Shown here in pieces: positions 1 through 7,220 of a DNA stretch of 64,000 nt. Numbering within the stretch: position 1 is the stretch's first letter; each line of letters begins with the position of its first letter. The position numbers and the translations under genes were made by a program. The notes beneath the pieces were generated by a model. The model had not been told where the DNA came from. It ran no database searches and saw only the letters and a list, made by a program, of their open reading frames with translations. Source of the stretch: CALOFP01 sp942492635 (GTDB lineage Bacteria > UBP6 > UBA1177 > CALOFP01); contig CALOFP010000004.1 of assembly GCA_942492635.1 (NCBI GenBank), positions 509,766-573,765 of the forward strand. The letters are read 5' to 3'.

Positions 1-2
1 AT

Positions 3-548
3 CCTACAAAGGTTGAAGAGAGAGAGATTACAAGAAAAAATGTAACATGGAAGGAGGCCAATCCAAGGCGTGTAAAGGCCGACCATCTTTTCTATCTCAG
101 ACTCGGAGGCGGAGGGACGATTGGCGCAGACCTTGGTGGAAGCGGAGCCGCCTTCGGGCTTGGATATCGTTATGAAACAGATAGATTTGCCGTTGATGTA
201 AGCGGTGGCAATACCGTTCTAAGTTTAGGTGGAGAAAATATTGGTGCAGATGTTGATTTTCTCAGACTAAGCGGACTACTTTTTTTTGATCCTATTTCGG
301 ACTACTCTTTCTACGCAGGTCTCGGAATTTCCTATGGGGCTACAATAGTTAACCGGGAAGGCGAGGATCCAAAATGGAACTTGGGTGTCCGGGGAAATCC
401 CTTTGTCGGTTTTGAGATGATGAGAACCAGCACTGTTCGACTTTTTATCCAGGTTGATGCAGCGCTTCCTTTCTACAAAAGTTCGGATGACAGCGGGGAC
501 GAAGAGTACACGCCCTCCGTTTTCGCGACTCTAGGAATAGGCTGGTAA
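3..548 (+). CDS. Outer-membrane beta-barrel protein, C-terminal part
   Basis: The frame is open from the window edge to TAA at 546-548 and gives 181 residues; the start lies outside the window. From about residue 37 the chain alternates glycine/hydrophobic and polar residues in short strands (LFYLRLGGGGTIGADLG, then repeated strands ending in FATLGIGW). It closes on an aromatic residue, as outer-membrane barrels usually do. The first 35 residues are charged (VEERE, RRVKAD), suggesting a soluble linker or periplasmic part upstream. I do not recognise the family; an OmpA- or OprF-like porin fold is the best guess. It converges on the peptide/radical SAM cassette and is probably unrelated to it. 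Confidence 0.7.
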   Translation, partial: PTKVEEREITRKNVTWKEANPRRVKADHLFYLRLGGGGTIGADLGGSGAAFGLGYRYETDRFAVDVSGGNTVLSLGGENIGADVDFLRLSGLLFFDPISDYSFYAGLGISYGATIVNREGEDPKWNLGVRGNPFVGFEMMRTSTVRLFIQVDAALPFYKSSDDSGDEEYTPSVFATLGIGW

Positions 549-713
549 GTTAGCCTTTTTCATAAACCAACGTTCCAGGCTAAAATTCGGAATAGAAATT
601 CACTACAAGTCAAATATCATTTTTCATAAAATGTATCGAAGCAAAACAAGGTTTATGAAAGATCGGGTATGGGAATCAGATTTTTATTTTCTTGAATCGA
701 TTCTTGAGAAGGC

Positions 714-738
714 AAAAAAATACCCGCCGAAGCGGGTA
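714..738 (-). terminator. Rho-independent terminator of the peptide cassette
   Basis: On the minus strand a 7-bp GC-rich stem (TACCCGC / GCGGGTA, 721-738) with a four-base TTCG-type loop is followed directly by a run of seven T (complement of A at 714-720). It begins six bases after the stop codon of the small peptide gene. A textbook intrinsic terminator, it marks the end of the radical SAM/peptide transcription unit. Confidence 0.88.
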
Positions 739-743
739 GGAAA

Positions 744-833
744 TCAGCAGATAGGTCTTCCGACCATGTACTGACACATGTTGTTGTTATTGCTTGTTGT
801 AGCTTTAACGACTTTTTTAATCTCCGGTTTCAT
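744..833 (-). CDS. Candidate RiPP precursor peptide, 29 aa
   Basis: ATG at 833 to TGA at 744 encodes 29 residues. The first 14, MKPEIKKVVKATTS, look like a short basic leader. Asn15-Asn18 form a spacer, and the C-terminal 11 residues, MCQYMVGRPIC, carry both cysteines (Cys20 and the last residue, Cys29). A perfect AGGAGG (839-844) sits five bases before the start, and an intrinsic terminator follows at once. It lies 126 bp downstream of a radical SAM/SPASM gene that carries a PqqD-like recognition domain, the usual partner of such peptides. I infer a precursor in which the core may receive thioether, C-C or other radical cross-links. The family is not one I recognise. It could instead be a small regulatory peptide, but the strong signals around it argue that it is translated. 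Confidence 0.72.
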   Translation of the reverse strand: MKPEIKKVVKATTSNNNNMCQYMVGRPIC

Positions 834-863
834 ATCGTCCTCCTGCTCGTGGTTTCCAAAAGT

Positions 864-891
864 ATCCTACTCTGTTTCTCAACGAAATCAA
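864..891 (-). promoter_or_regulatory. Possible internal promoter for the precursor peptide
   Basis: On the minus strand TTGATT (886-891) and TAGGAT (864-869) are separated by 16 bp, and the predicted start of transcription is about 24 bases before the peptide ATG. This would let the peptide be made in excess of its enzyme. The match is moderate and the region is AT-rich, so this is a weak call. Confidence 0.33.
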
Positions 892-921
892 ATATTTGTT
901 CTATAAAATATCCGTTTCGTG

Positions 922-938
922 TTTTCTCTGAGAGAAAA
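922..938. repeat. Perfect palindrome between enzyme and peptide genes
   Basis: TTTTCTCT-G-AGAGAAAA is a perfect inverted repeat of 8-bp arms. It lies 22 bases past the radical SAM stop codon and about 90 bases before the peptide start. No T-run follows on the minus strand, so it is not a normal terminator. It could stabilise or process the message, attenuate read-through, or bind a regulator. Confidence 0.5.
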
Positions 939-959
939 GCAAAATAGGTGCCGAAGTTA

Positions 960-2279
960 TTATTCCTGTTTTTCCGGTATGTTTGCCGATTTCTCGTTAA
1001 TAACTTCATACATTGTTTTTGCGTATCGGCAATCCCACTTGGAGTGCCCCTTAATTCCCTTACCCTCTTTTATTGCAAATCCGCTGCATCGGTTGCAGAC
1101 ATTTCTGTATTTGCATGTGGGACAGTCCTCAAGATCGTTGAAGCAGACGTTGCGAAGACTTTCCATTGCATCGGATTTGTTCCAGATTTCGGTCAGTGAA
1201 CTCTCACGTATCGATCCCGCTTTCCTGTCTCGAACCTCCATGCAGGGATAAACATCGCCGTAGGGGTTCATGGAAAATACGGAACGGGCGCCGTCGCAAA
1301 CAGGGCTGCAGCCCGATACCTCTTTAAGATGTGGTGTGCCTGTCCTGCTGTTTTTACGGAGGCAGTTTCTCAGTGTATCGTCATCAACATTGAGCTCTAC
1401 GGGACCGCAGCTGCCTTTTCGTGTTCCGATCATGATGAAGTTGATTCCGTATGGTATTTTCTCAGTTTCAAGCATGGCCAGAATTTCATCATAGTAATCC
1501 TGGTTGTATGTGTTGATGCTTATGGCGGCCCTTGCTGGAACGTTGTGCTTTCTCATCAGTCTGATGGCATTCATGGCTGCATCGAAAGAGCCTTCAACGT
1601 CAGTGAACTTGTCATGAATATCGGCATTCGGACCGTAGATGGAGGTCTGGAAGTGGTAGACTCCCTTTTCTATCATCTTGAGAAGTTTGTCCGAATTGCA
1701 GTTGATTCCGCTTGTCATCAGGGTAACGGCAAATCTCTTCTTTCGGGCATAACTGAAAATTTCATCTATATCTCCACGAACAAACGGGTCTCCTCCGGTA
1801 AGAGTAAGATACAGACCTCCCATAGACTTGTATTCGTCGAGAAATGTCTTTATTTCATCCAGTGACAGCTCCTTTTTTCCGTCGGCCTCCGTGTCCTGCA
1901 GGTAGCAGTGGGAGCACTTGAGAGGACATCTGTATGTGGTCTCAAAAAGGCAGTTGATCGGAATAAGATTCTGGGATGCGTATGTTTTAAAATGGTCGTA
2001 GATCGAGTTGTCGGCACTTTCCGTATCAACCTCGGGGAGCACCCCTTCATCGGTAGAAAGAGTTTTCTGATCGTTTGAAACAACCAGGCCATATTCAGAG
2101 AGATTTTCAATGAATTCCAATTCACCTTCAGAAAGGTCGGAGTTGTCGGAATCCAGTTTTTCAAGAATGAGTCCGGCATCCCTGTTCATTTCAAATTCCG
2201 TACGATCGGCGTGGTTGATCAAAATTGTTCTGTCCTGGTAGACTGTATAAGAAACTGTATCGGCAAGACGATATTTCAT
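960..2279 (-). CDS. Radical SAM/SPASM peptide maturase with PqqD-like domain
   Basis: 439 residues. Residues 1-70 resemble a PqqD-like RiPP recognition element. The radical SAM core has the cluster motif Cys118-x3-Cys122-x2-Cys125 (CPLKCSHC) followed by the glycine-rich GGDP at 162-165. The C-terminus is a canonical SPASM domain for two auxiliary Fe-S clusters: Cys328, the GxxxxC ending at Cys346, the run Cys386/389/395/398, and Cys417. This architecture belongs to PqqE-, AlbA- and MftC-like enzymes that cross-link ribosomal peptides. GGAGG lies five bases before the ATG, and a promoter of its own lies over the end of the amidase gene. The likely substrate is the 29-residue peptide at 744-833. 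No transporter or peptidase gene is adjacent in the visible sequence. Confidence 0.9.
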   Translation of the reverse strand: MKYRLADTVSYTVYQDRTILINHADRTEFEMNRDAGLILEKLDSDNSDLSEGELEFIENLSEYGLVVSNDQKTLSTDEGVLPEVDTESADNSIYDHFKTYASQNLIPINCLFETTYRCPLKCSHCYLQDTEADGKKELSLDEIKTFLDEYKSMGGLYLTLTGGDPFVRGDIDEIFSYARKKRFAVTLMTSGINCNSDKLLKMIEKGVYHFQTSIYGPNADIHDKFTDVEGSFDAAMNAIRLMRKHNVPARAAISINTYNQDYYDEILAMLETEKIPYGINFIMIGTRKGSCGPVELNVDDDTLRNCLRKNSRTGTPHLKEVSGCSPVCDGARSVFSMNPYGDVYPCMEVRDRKAGSIRESSLTEIWNKSDAMESLRNVCFNDLEDCPTCKYRNVCNRCSGFAIKEGKGIKGHSKWDCRYAKTMYEVINEKSANIPEKQE

Positions 2280-2308
2280 TATTTCCTCCGGTCAATAATT
2301 CCTCTGGT

Positions 2309-2336
2309 ATAATACCCAGGGATATTATTTTTTCAA
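2309..2336 (-). promoter_or_regulatory. Promoter of the radical SAM/peptide cassette
   Basis: On the minus strand TTGAAA (2331-2336), a 16-bp spacer and TATTAT (2309-2314) match a housekeeping promoter. The -35 box overlaps the last codons of the amidase gene, and the message would start about 22 bases before the radical SAM ATG. The cassette can therefore be expressed independently of the amidase. Confidence 0.6.
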
Positions 2337-3119
2337 TAGGTTATCCTTTGAGATGCTGAGGATTGCATAGTAAATGTAATATACGAAGTCGGTTAAGAAC
2401 TTATCATTTTCAATACATGCTCGGTCCTCGGGCGAGGTTATGTATGCAACCTCTATAAGAATCCCTGGAACTTCGGAATCTGTTAGGATTGCCAACTCTT
2501 TTCCGATAATTCTGTTTAGCGGCAGGTTCCATGTGGAGTGAAGATTTGCCTCAAAATAACGTTTTTTAAATAGGGATGCAAGGATGAAGGCGCGGTTGTT
2601 TCGATGGAATTCAGGCAGAAATTCGACAGCGGGAAGAGTGAAATCGTCCCCGGGATAGTAGATTTCCATTCCTCTTGTGGAGGTGAGAAACGGCTGGGAG
2701 TTGAAATGGATCGATATGAAAAAATCCGGTTTTATCCGGTTGATCAAATCGATTCGTTGACGAATTGAAACATTTCTGTCTTCTGATCTGGTCAGGTGCG
2801 TCTCGAACTCTTTGTGTCTGGAAAGTAGAGCTTCAAGATGTGTGGTCATGGAGAGATTCAGCCTCTTCTCCTCAATATCGGCGTAAACAGCTCCGCGGTC
2901 CTTTCCTCCGTGGCCCGGATCGATTACAACTTTGATGGGGGCCGCGGGAATAAGGAAAGGGAAGAAAAGGATAAGCGGAAGGATCAGAATCGACGGAAAT
3001 AAAGATCTTTTCGTTCGGAATTTGAAGTGCTGTCGGAAAAGAAAATTGTCTGACGGTCGATCTTTGAAAAAGTAATTGTTCCCGGATCTGGAATCTATGG
3101 GGTTTTGTTGAAATTTCAT
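2325..3119 (-). CDS. N-acetylmuramoyl-L-alanine amidase (AmiC/CwlM type)
   Basis: 264 residues of the Amidase_3 family, which cleaves the amide between MurNAc and the stem peptide of peptidoglycan. One hydrophobic segment (about 41-60) follows a basic stretch, consistent with a signal sequence or anchor. Expected zinc and catalytic residues are present: His70 in DPGHGG, Glu83/84, His138 in SIHFNS, and Glu223 in LIEVAYITSPED. The 35-residue positively charged extension before the hydrophobic segment is long for a signal peptide, so a later start is possible. GAAGGA precedes the chosen ATG. Separated from parB by 171 bp, it probably has its own promoter. Confidence 0.88.
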   Translation of the reverse strand: MKFQQNPIDSRSGNNYFFKDRPSDNFLFRQHFKFRTKRSLFPSILILPLILFFPFLIPAAPIKVVIDPGHGGKDRGAVYADIEEKRLNLSMTTHLEALLSRHKEFETHLTRSEDRNVSIRQRIDLINRIKPDFFISIHFNSQPFLTSTRGMEIYYPGDDFTLPAVEFLPEFHRNNRAFILASLFKKRYFEANLHSTWNLPLNRIIGKELAILTDSEVPGILIEVAYITSPEDRACIENDKFLTDFVYYIYYAILSISKDNLLKK

Positions 3120-3290
3120 ATTCCTTCACCAATTGCCGGAATTAAAAAAACGAAGCAATTACCCGTCCATTAAGTCGGATAGGAGCATTGGAAAAAAATC
3201 AGTCTCAACCGTATCGAAATTTTACACTCGAAAATAGGGACTTCATAATTTCAGCAGATTTCCGACCAGGAATAGCTGCTTTTGCCGGCA

Positions 3291-4115
3291 TCAGGATTCT
3301 GTCTGGGGGATATTCTGGATGACATTTACGAAACTGTCGAAGTTATCTGAGTCCTTGAATTCGAATGTGATTGCTATCTTTTTGGTTTTCTTCTGAATTT
3401 TAACAGCTGCTGGAAGTTTTTCCTTTAATCTGTTTTCGAGTGAAACCAGTTTTTCATCCCTCGGTTTCGGTGCCGGTTTTTTGCCTTTCTTGGAAAGTTT
3501 TTCAACATCCCTGGCATTCATTTTCTCCGAAAGGATTCTTTCGACAAGTAGATCCTGCTCCTCATGACTCAATACAGTGAGAGGGCGAACCTGTCCGACT
3601 GTAACGACTCCCGATCTCAGGAGATTCTTCACCTTTTCACTGAGGTTGAGAAGTCTCATGCAGTTGGAAATTTCAGACCTGCTTTTTCCAACTTTCTCGG
3701 AAAGCTGCTGCTGTGTATATGTGTATCTTTTTATGAGTTCCGAATATGCCTCGGCAACTTCGAGGGGATTAAGATCCTCTCTTTGGATATTTTCAATAAG
3801 GGCTACCTGATAATCCTTCTCGCCCTTGAAAAGAAGTACCTTGACCTCACTCAATCCGTTGAGGACGGCTGCGCGGTATCTTCTCTCTCCCGCAATGATT
3901 CTGTATTTATCGTCCTCACGTTTCACAACGATGGGCTGTATGAATCCGTGCTGGCGGATTGATGCAGCAAGATCCTTCAGCTTCTCTTCGTCAAAGATCT
4001 TCCTGGGCTGATCGCTCGTCGGGACGATATCCTCGATCCTGCAAACGATAAGATCCTTTTCCACCGGCTGTTTAAGAAGGGCTCCGAGCCCTTTTCCAAG
4101 TTTCTTCTTCTGCAA
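3291..4115 (-). CDS. parB: Chromosome-partitioning protein ParB (Spo0J)
   Basis: 274 residues. An N-terminal LGKGLGALL motif, typical of chromosomal ParB and thought to act on ParA, is followed by the ParB/Srx CTP-binding domain with the GERRYRAA box. A helix-turn-helix (about 130-180, QLSEKVGKSRSEISNCMRLL) binds parS, and a C-terminal dimerisation region closes the chain. The start is TTG at 4115, directly after the ParA stop, with GGAGGAG upstream; no ATG fits better. With ParA it positions the replication origin. Confidence 0.95.
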   Translation of the reverse strand: MQKKKLGKGLGALLKQPVEKDLIVCRIEDIVPTSDQPRKIFDEEKLKDLAASIRQHGFIQPIVVKREDDKYRIIAGERRYRAAVLNGLSEVKVLLFKGEKDYQVALIENIQREDLNPLEVAEAYSELIKRYTYTQQQLSEKVGKSRSEISNCMRLLNLSEKVKNLLRSGVVTVGQVRPLTVLSHEEQDLLVERILSEKMNARDVEKLSKKGKKPAPKPRDEKLVSLENRLKEKLPAAVKIQKKTKKIAITFEFKDSDNFDSFVNVIQNIPQTES

Positions 4116-4880
4116 TTACTCCTCCGTTACTAACCTTTCGAGATACTCCTCCGCCAGTTGGATGTAGCTCTTTGAACCAATGGATGCTATGTCGTAGAGA
4201 ACGATTGGCATCCCGAAGCTTGGGGATTCGCTCAGTTTGACGTTTCTCGGAATCACCACGCTGAAAACTTTTTCTCCGAAAAAGTCACGAACCTCTCTTT
4301 CCACGTCGAAGGTGAGCTTGACCCTGCGATCGTACATTGTCAGGATAATTCCGTCGATCTCGATACCCGGATTCAGTTCCCTTATCGCATTAACCGTCTC
4401 CATCAGGCGGGAGACACCCTCAAGGGCAAAATATTCACATTGAATTGGGATAATGATTCCGTTGGCTGCAGTCATGTTGTTGACCGTAAGAATATTGAGA
4501 GATGGCGGAGAATCGATGATGATGAAGTCGAACCGATCATGAAGGGTGGAAAGTCTCTGCTTGAGAATGTACTCCCGCTGCTCCATTTCTAGCAGTTCTA
4601 CCTCGGCTCCGGTGAGGTGTTCGTTTGCAGGCATCACCTTGAGATAGGGGAGGTCCGTATCATAAATCGCATTGGATTCTTCATCCGCCATGAAGTCATA
4701 AACAGTGTTGTACTCCTCCTGCTCCTTTATTGAGCTCATGGAGCTGGCGTTGCCCTGGGGATCCATGTCGACAAGGAGAACCCTTTTCTCAAGTACACCG
4801 AGTGATGCGGCAAGATTAACGGCTGTAGTGGTTTTTCCTACGCCGCCTTTCTGATTTACAACTGAGATTATACGTGCCAT
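4116..4880 (-). CDS. parA: Chromosome-partitioning ATPase ParA (Soj)
   Basis: 254 residues of the Walker-type partition ATPase. The deviant Walker A QKGGVGKTT is at about 10-18, with LVDMDPQGN at 36-44 and IIDSPPSLN near 121. Length and lack of an N-terminal DNA-binding extension fit the chromosomal Soj type rather than plasmid ParA. It is immediately upstream of parB (stop and start codons abut) and downstream of the SurA-like gene by 13 bp counted from the far end. ATP-dependent non-specific DNA binding drives movement of ParB-bound origins. Confidence 0.95.
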   Translation of the reverse strand: MARIISVVNQKGGVGKTTTAVNLAASLGVLEKRVLLVDMDPQGNASSMSSIKEQEEYNTVYDFMADEESNAIYDTDLPYLKVMPANEHLTGAEVELLEMEQREYILKQRLSTLHDRFDFIIIDSPPSLNILTVNNMTAANGIIIPIQCEYFALEGVSRLMETVNAIRELNPGIEIDGIILTMYDRRVKLTFDVEREVRDFFGEKVFSVVIPRNVKLSESPSFGMPIVLYDIASIGSKSYIQLAEEYLERLVTEE

Positions 4881-4893
4881 TGTTTCTCCAAAT

Positions 4894-5418
4894 TCATGGT
4901 ATTGGGTAGATAGCGATCTTGTGTTTCTTCCTCAGATGGTCGTACCATCTTTCGACTGCCGCCTCTTTCTTTTTTCTAGAAACTTCCGGATCCTTGAATT
5001 CCCTTTTAAGGAACTCCTCCGTCATCTTGTCGGCCAGTAGCCGCTTTTTCACGATGGCGAGGAATGCCAGCCTGTTCAGCTCAAACCTCTTCATGAACAG
5101 GTCAATCTGAGGTTGTTTCATAAAGTAATCAAACTTGGCTTTAATTTTCTTTTCTGATAAGAAGACATTCCTGTCCTTCGCCTCGATAAATAAAATATCT
5201 CTAATTACCAAAAGGTCAAGTATCTTTTTCTTCAGCACCACGGTCGGAGGAGTGTCGATCGGAATATTGTTTTCAATATTAAGCAGCTGATGTTCCTGAA
5301 GGATTTCGGAATAGGTGAATACCGTACCGTTCAGTCTTGCTGCAACGCTCTCGACAATCTCTCCGGCCGCGGCGAGGGAGAAAATGATCAGGAGAGGAAG
5401 GATTCTATAAAATCCCAA
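4894..5418 (-). CDS. SurA-like periplasmic chaperone N-domain protein
   Basis: 174 residues. A signal peptide (MGFYRILPLLIIFSLAAAG) is followed by IVESVAARLNGTVFTYSEI, the start typical of SurA N-terminal chaperone domains, and a helical region to the end. No parvulin peptidyl-prolyl isomerase domain is present, so this is a chaperone-only form. It probably assists outer-membrane protein folding. The start is TTG at 5418 preceded by AAGGAGGAA; it overlaps the engB end by 31 bp, suggesting translational coupling. Assignment rests on the N-terminal pattern only. Confidence 0.65.
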   Translation of the reverse strand: MGFYRILPLLIIFSLAAAGEIVESVAARLNGTVFTYSEILQEHQLLNIENNIPIDTPPTVVLKKKILDLLVIRDILFIEAKDRNVFLSEKKIKAKFDYFMKQPQIDLFMKRFELNRLAFLAIVKKRLLADKMTEEFLKREFKDPEVSRKKKEAAVERWYDHLRKKHKIAIYPIP

Positions 5419-5945
5419 AGTTCCTCCTTGCCTTCTCCGGTGACTGCAGATGCGAAAAAGAATGCCTTAGCTTTTCTTTTCAGGTTACCTTTTTCGCTTT
5501 TTGATAGCTTATCGACCTTGGTGTAGACCACTGTATAGGGAAGATGGTAGTGTTCGAGAAAGGAAATCATCATCTCGTCATTTTTCTGCATTCCATGTCT
5601 TGAGTCGATAAGAACGAATATGTTTTTTAGGTTTTCCCTCTTCTCCAGAAACTCCTCAATGGAGCTTCTCCATTCTACCTGTTCTGCCTGCGCCCTTCTG
5701 GCGAACCCGTATCCGGGAAGGTCGACGAAGTAGAATTCGTCGTTTACCAGAAAGTAGTTGAGCGTCACAGTTTTTCCCGGTTTCTTACTTGTTTTTACAA
5801 GATTCTTTCGACCGAGAAGCATGTTGAGCAGGCTGGATTTTCCGACATTCGAGCGACCTATAAAGGCAAGCTCTGAGAGATTGTCGGCAGGGCAGTTTCG
5901 TACAGATGTGGCGCTCTTGATAAATTCGGCAGTTTTAACCTTCAT
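5388..5945 (-). CDS. engB: Ribosome biogenesis GTP-binding protein EngB/YsxC
   Basis: 185 residues, usual length. GTPase motifs in order: G1 GRSNVGKSS (about 31-39), the switch region GKTVTLNYF, G3 DLPGYGFA, G4 TKVDKL and G5 SAV. EngB assists assembly of the large ribosomal subunit. It overlaps purD by 11 bp and the SurA-like gene by 31 bp, so it is within one operon with both. Confidence 0.94.
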   Translation of the reverse strand: MKVKTAEFIKSATSVRNCPADNLSELAFIGRSNVGKSSLLNMLLGRKNLVKTSKKPGKTVTLNYFLVNDEFYFVDLPGYGFARRAQAEQVEWRSSIEEFLEKRENLKNIFVLIDSRHGMQKNDEMMISFLEHYHLPYTVVYTKVDKLSKSEKGNLKRKAKAFFFASAVTGEGKEELWDFIESFLS

Positions 5946-7212
5946 TTTCCCTCTCTAGTTCACGTTTTCCTATGTCTCTGCGGAAGTAGGCACCGTCGAA
6001 GTGTATTTTCGACACATTTTCGTATGCCTTTTCAACAGCCTTCTTCATTGTCGTCCCGCTGGATGTAACCATGAGCACTCTTCCGCCGTTGGTTATAAAT
6101 GTTCCATCCTGCCTTGATGCTGTTCCAGCATGGAAAACCACCGTGCTGCTGGAAACCCGGTCAAGTCCGGAAATGGGAAGCCCCTTGGGGTAGCTTCCTG
6201 GATAACCTTCGGATGCCATTACAACTGTTGCGCTGTAACCCTCATTCCACTGAATTTCGGGCATCTCGGAGAGCCTTCCTTCTGCGACGGCGACAAGGTA
6301 GGGAATAATATCCGATTTCATGTGAAAGAGAAGGGCCTCTGTTTCCGGATCTCCGAAACGCACATTGAATTCAAGCACGTAAGGTTCATTTTCGACAATC
6401 ATAAGTCCGGCGTAAAGAACACCTTTAAAAACGATTCCCCGTTTTTTCATCGCCGAGATGAGAGGTTCGACAACCTTTTCCGCAACTCTGTCCCGAAGCT
6501 CGGGTGTGCCTATCGAAACCGGAGTGTATGCCCCCATGCCACCGGTATTTGGACCCTTGTCTCCGTCATAAATAGCTTTGTGATCCTGTGAAAAGCTGAG
6601 AGCTCTATAGTGATCTCCGTCCACGAAAAAGAGAAGGGACAGCTCTTCGCCTTTGAGGAACTCCTCAATGACGACCTTCTTTCCGGCGTCGTTGAATTTG
6701 CCCGAGAGCATCTCTTCGAGTTCCCTTTCTCCTTCTTCGGGAGTTTGCACAATTACAACCCCTTTTCCTGCTGCAAGGCCGTCAGCCTTGAGAACGAGCG
6801 GGTAGGGAAGGGAGTGAAGAATTTTTTTACCCTCTTCCATGGAGTTGACGGTGAAGTATCTGGCAGTCGGAATCGCCGCCTCTTTCATCATGTCCTTTGC
6901 GAACGCTTTGCTTGCTTCGAGTTCTGCGGCCTCCCTGGATGGGCCGAAAACAGAGATTCCCTTTTCATTCAGAATATCCGCAAGCCCCTTCGCAAGGTAG
7001 TCCTCAGGTCCGATGACGACGAGATCGATAGCTTCCTTTTCAGCAAAAGCTGCAATATCATCAACGCTGTTTTTTATTTTCGGAATTTCCGCGATCTCCT
7101 CGATTCCCGCATTTCCGGGAAACGCATAGAGCTCTTCAACCTTTTCACTGCGCAGTATTTTCCAGGCAAGTGCATGTTCTCTGGCTCCGCTGCCTATAAC
7201 AAGTACCTTCAT
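5935..7212 (-). CDS. purD: Phosphoribosylamine-glycine ligase (GAR synthetase)
   Basis: 425 residues. It catalyses ATP-dependent joining of phosphoribosylamine and glycine, the second step of purine synthesis. It begins with MKVLVIGSGAREHALAWKI, the purD signature. An ATP-grasp domain follows (PLVLKADGLAAGKGVVI, HDHKAIYDGDKGPNTGGMGAYTP, EFNVRFGDPETE). It lies nine bases downstream of purH and overlaps engB, so purine and housekeeping genes share a transcript. Length is normal. Confidence 0.96.
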   Translation of the reverse strand: MKVLVIGSGAREHALAWKILRSEKVEELYAFPGNAGIEEIAEIPKIKNSVDDIAAFAEKEAIDLVVIGPEDYLAKGLADILNEKGISVFGPSREAAELEASKAFAKDMMKEAAIPTARYFTVNSMEEGKKILHSLPYPLVLKADGLAAGKGVVIVQTPEEGERELEEMLSGKFNDAGKKVVIEEFLKGEELSLLFFVDGDHYRALSFSQDHKAIYDGDKGPNTGGMGAYTPVSIGTPELRDRVAEKVVEPLISAMKKRGIVFKGVLYAGLMIVENEPYVLEFNVRFGDPETEALLFHMKSDIIPYLVAVAEGRLSEMPEIQWNEGYSATVVMASEGYPGSYPKGLPISGLDRVSSSTVVFHAGTASRQDGTFITNGGRVLMVTSSGTTMKKAVEKAYENVSKIHFDGAYFRRDIGKRELERENEG

Positions 7213-7220
7213 TTTTCCCC

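Noticed and set aside
922..938. Terminator between the radical SAM and peptide genes
   Set aside because: The stem is AT-rich and no T-run follows on the minus strand, so it was listed as a palindrome only.
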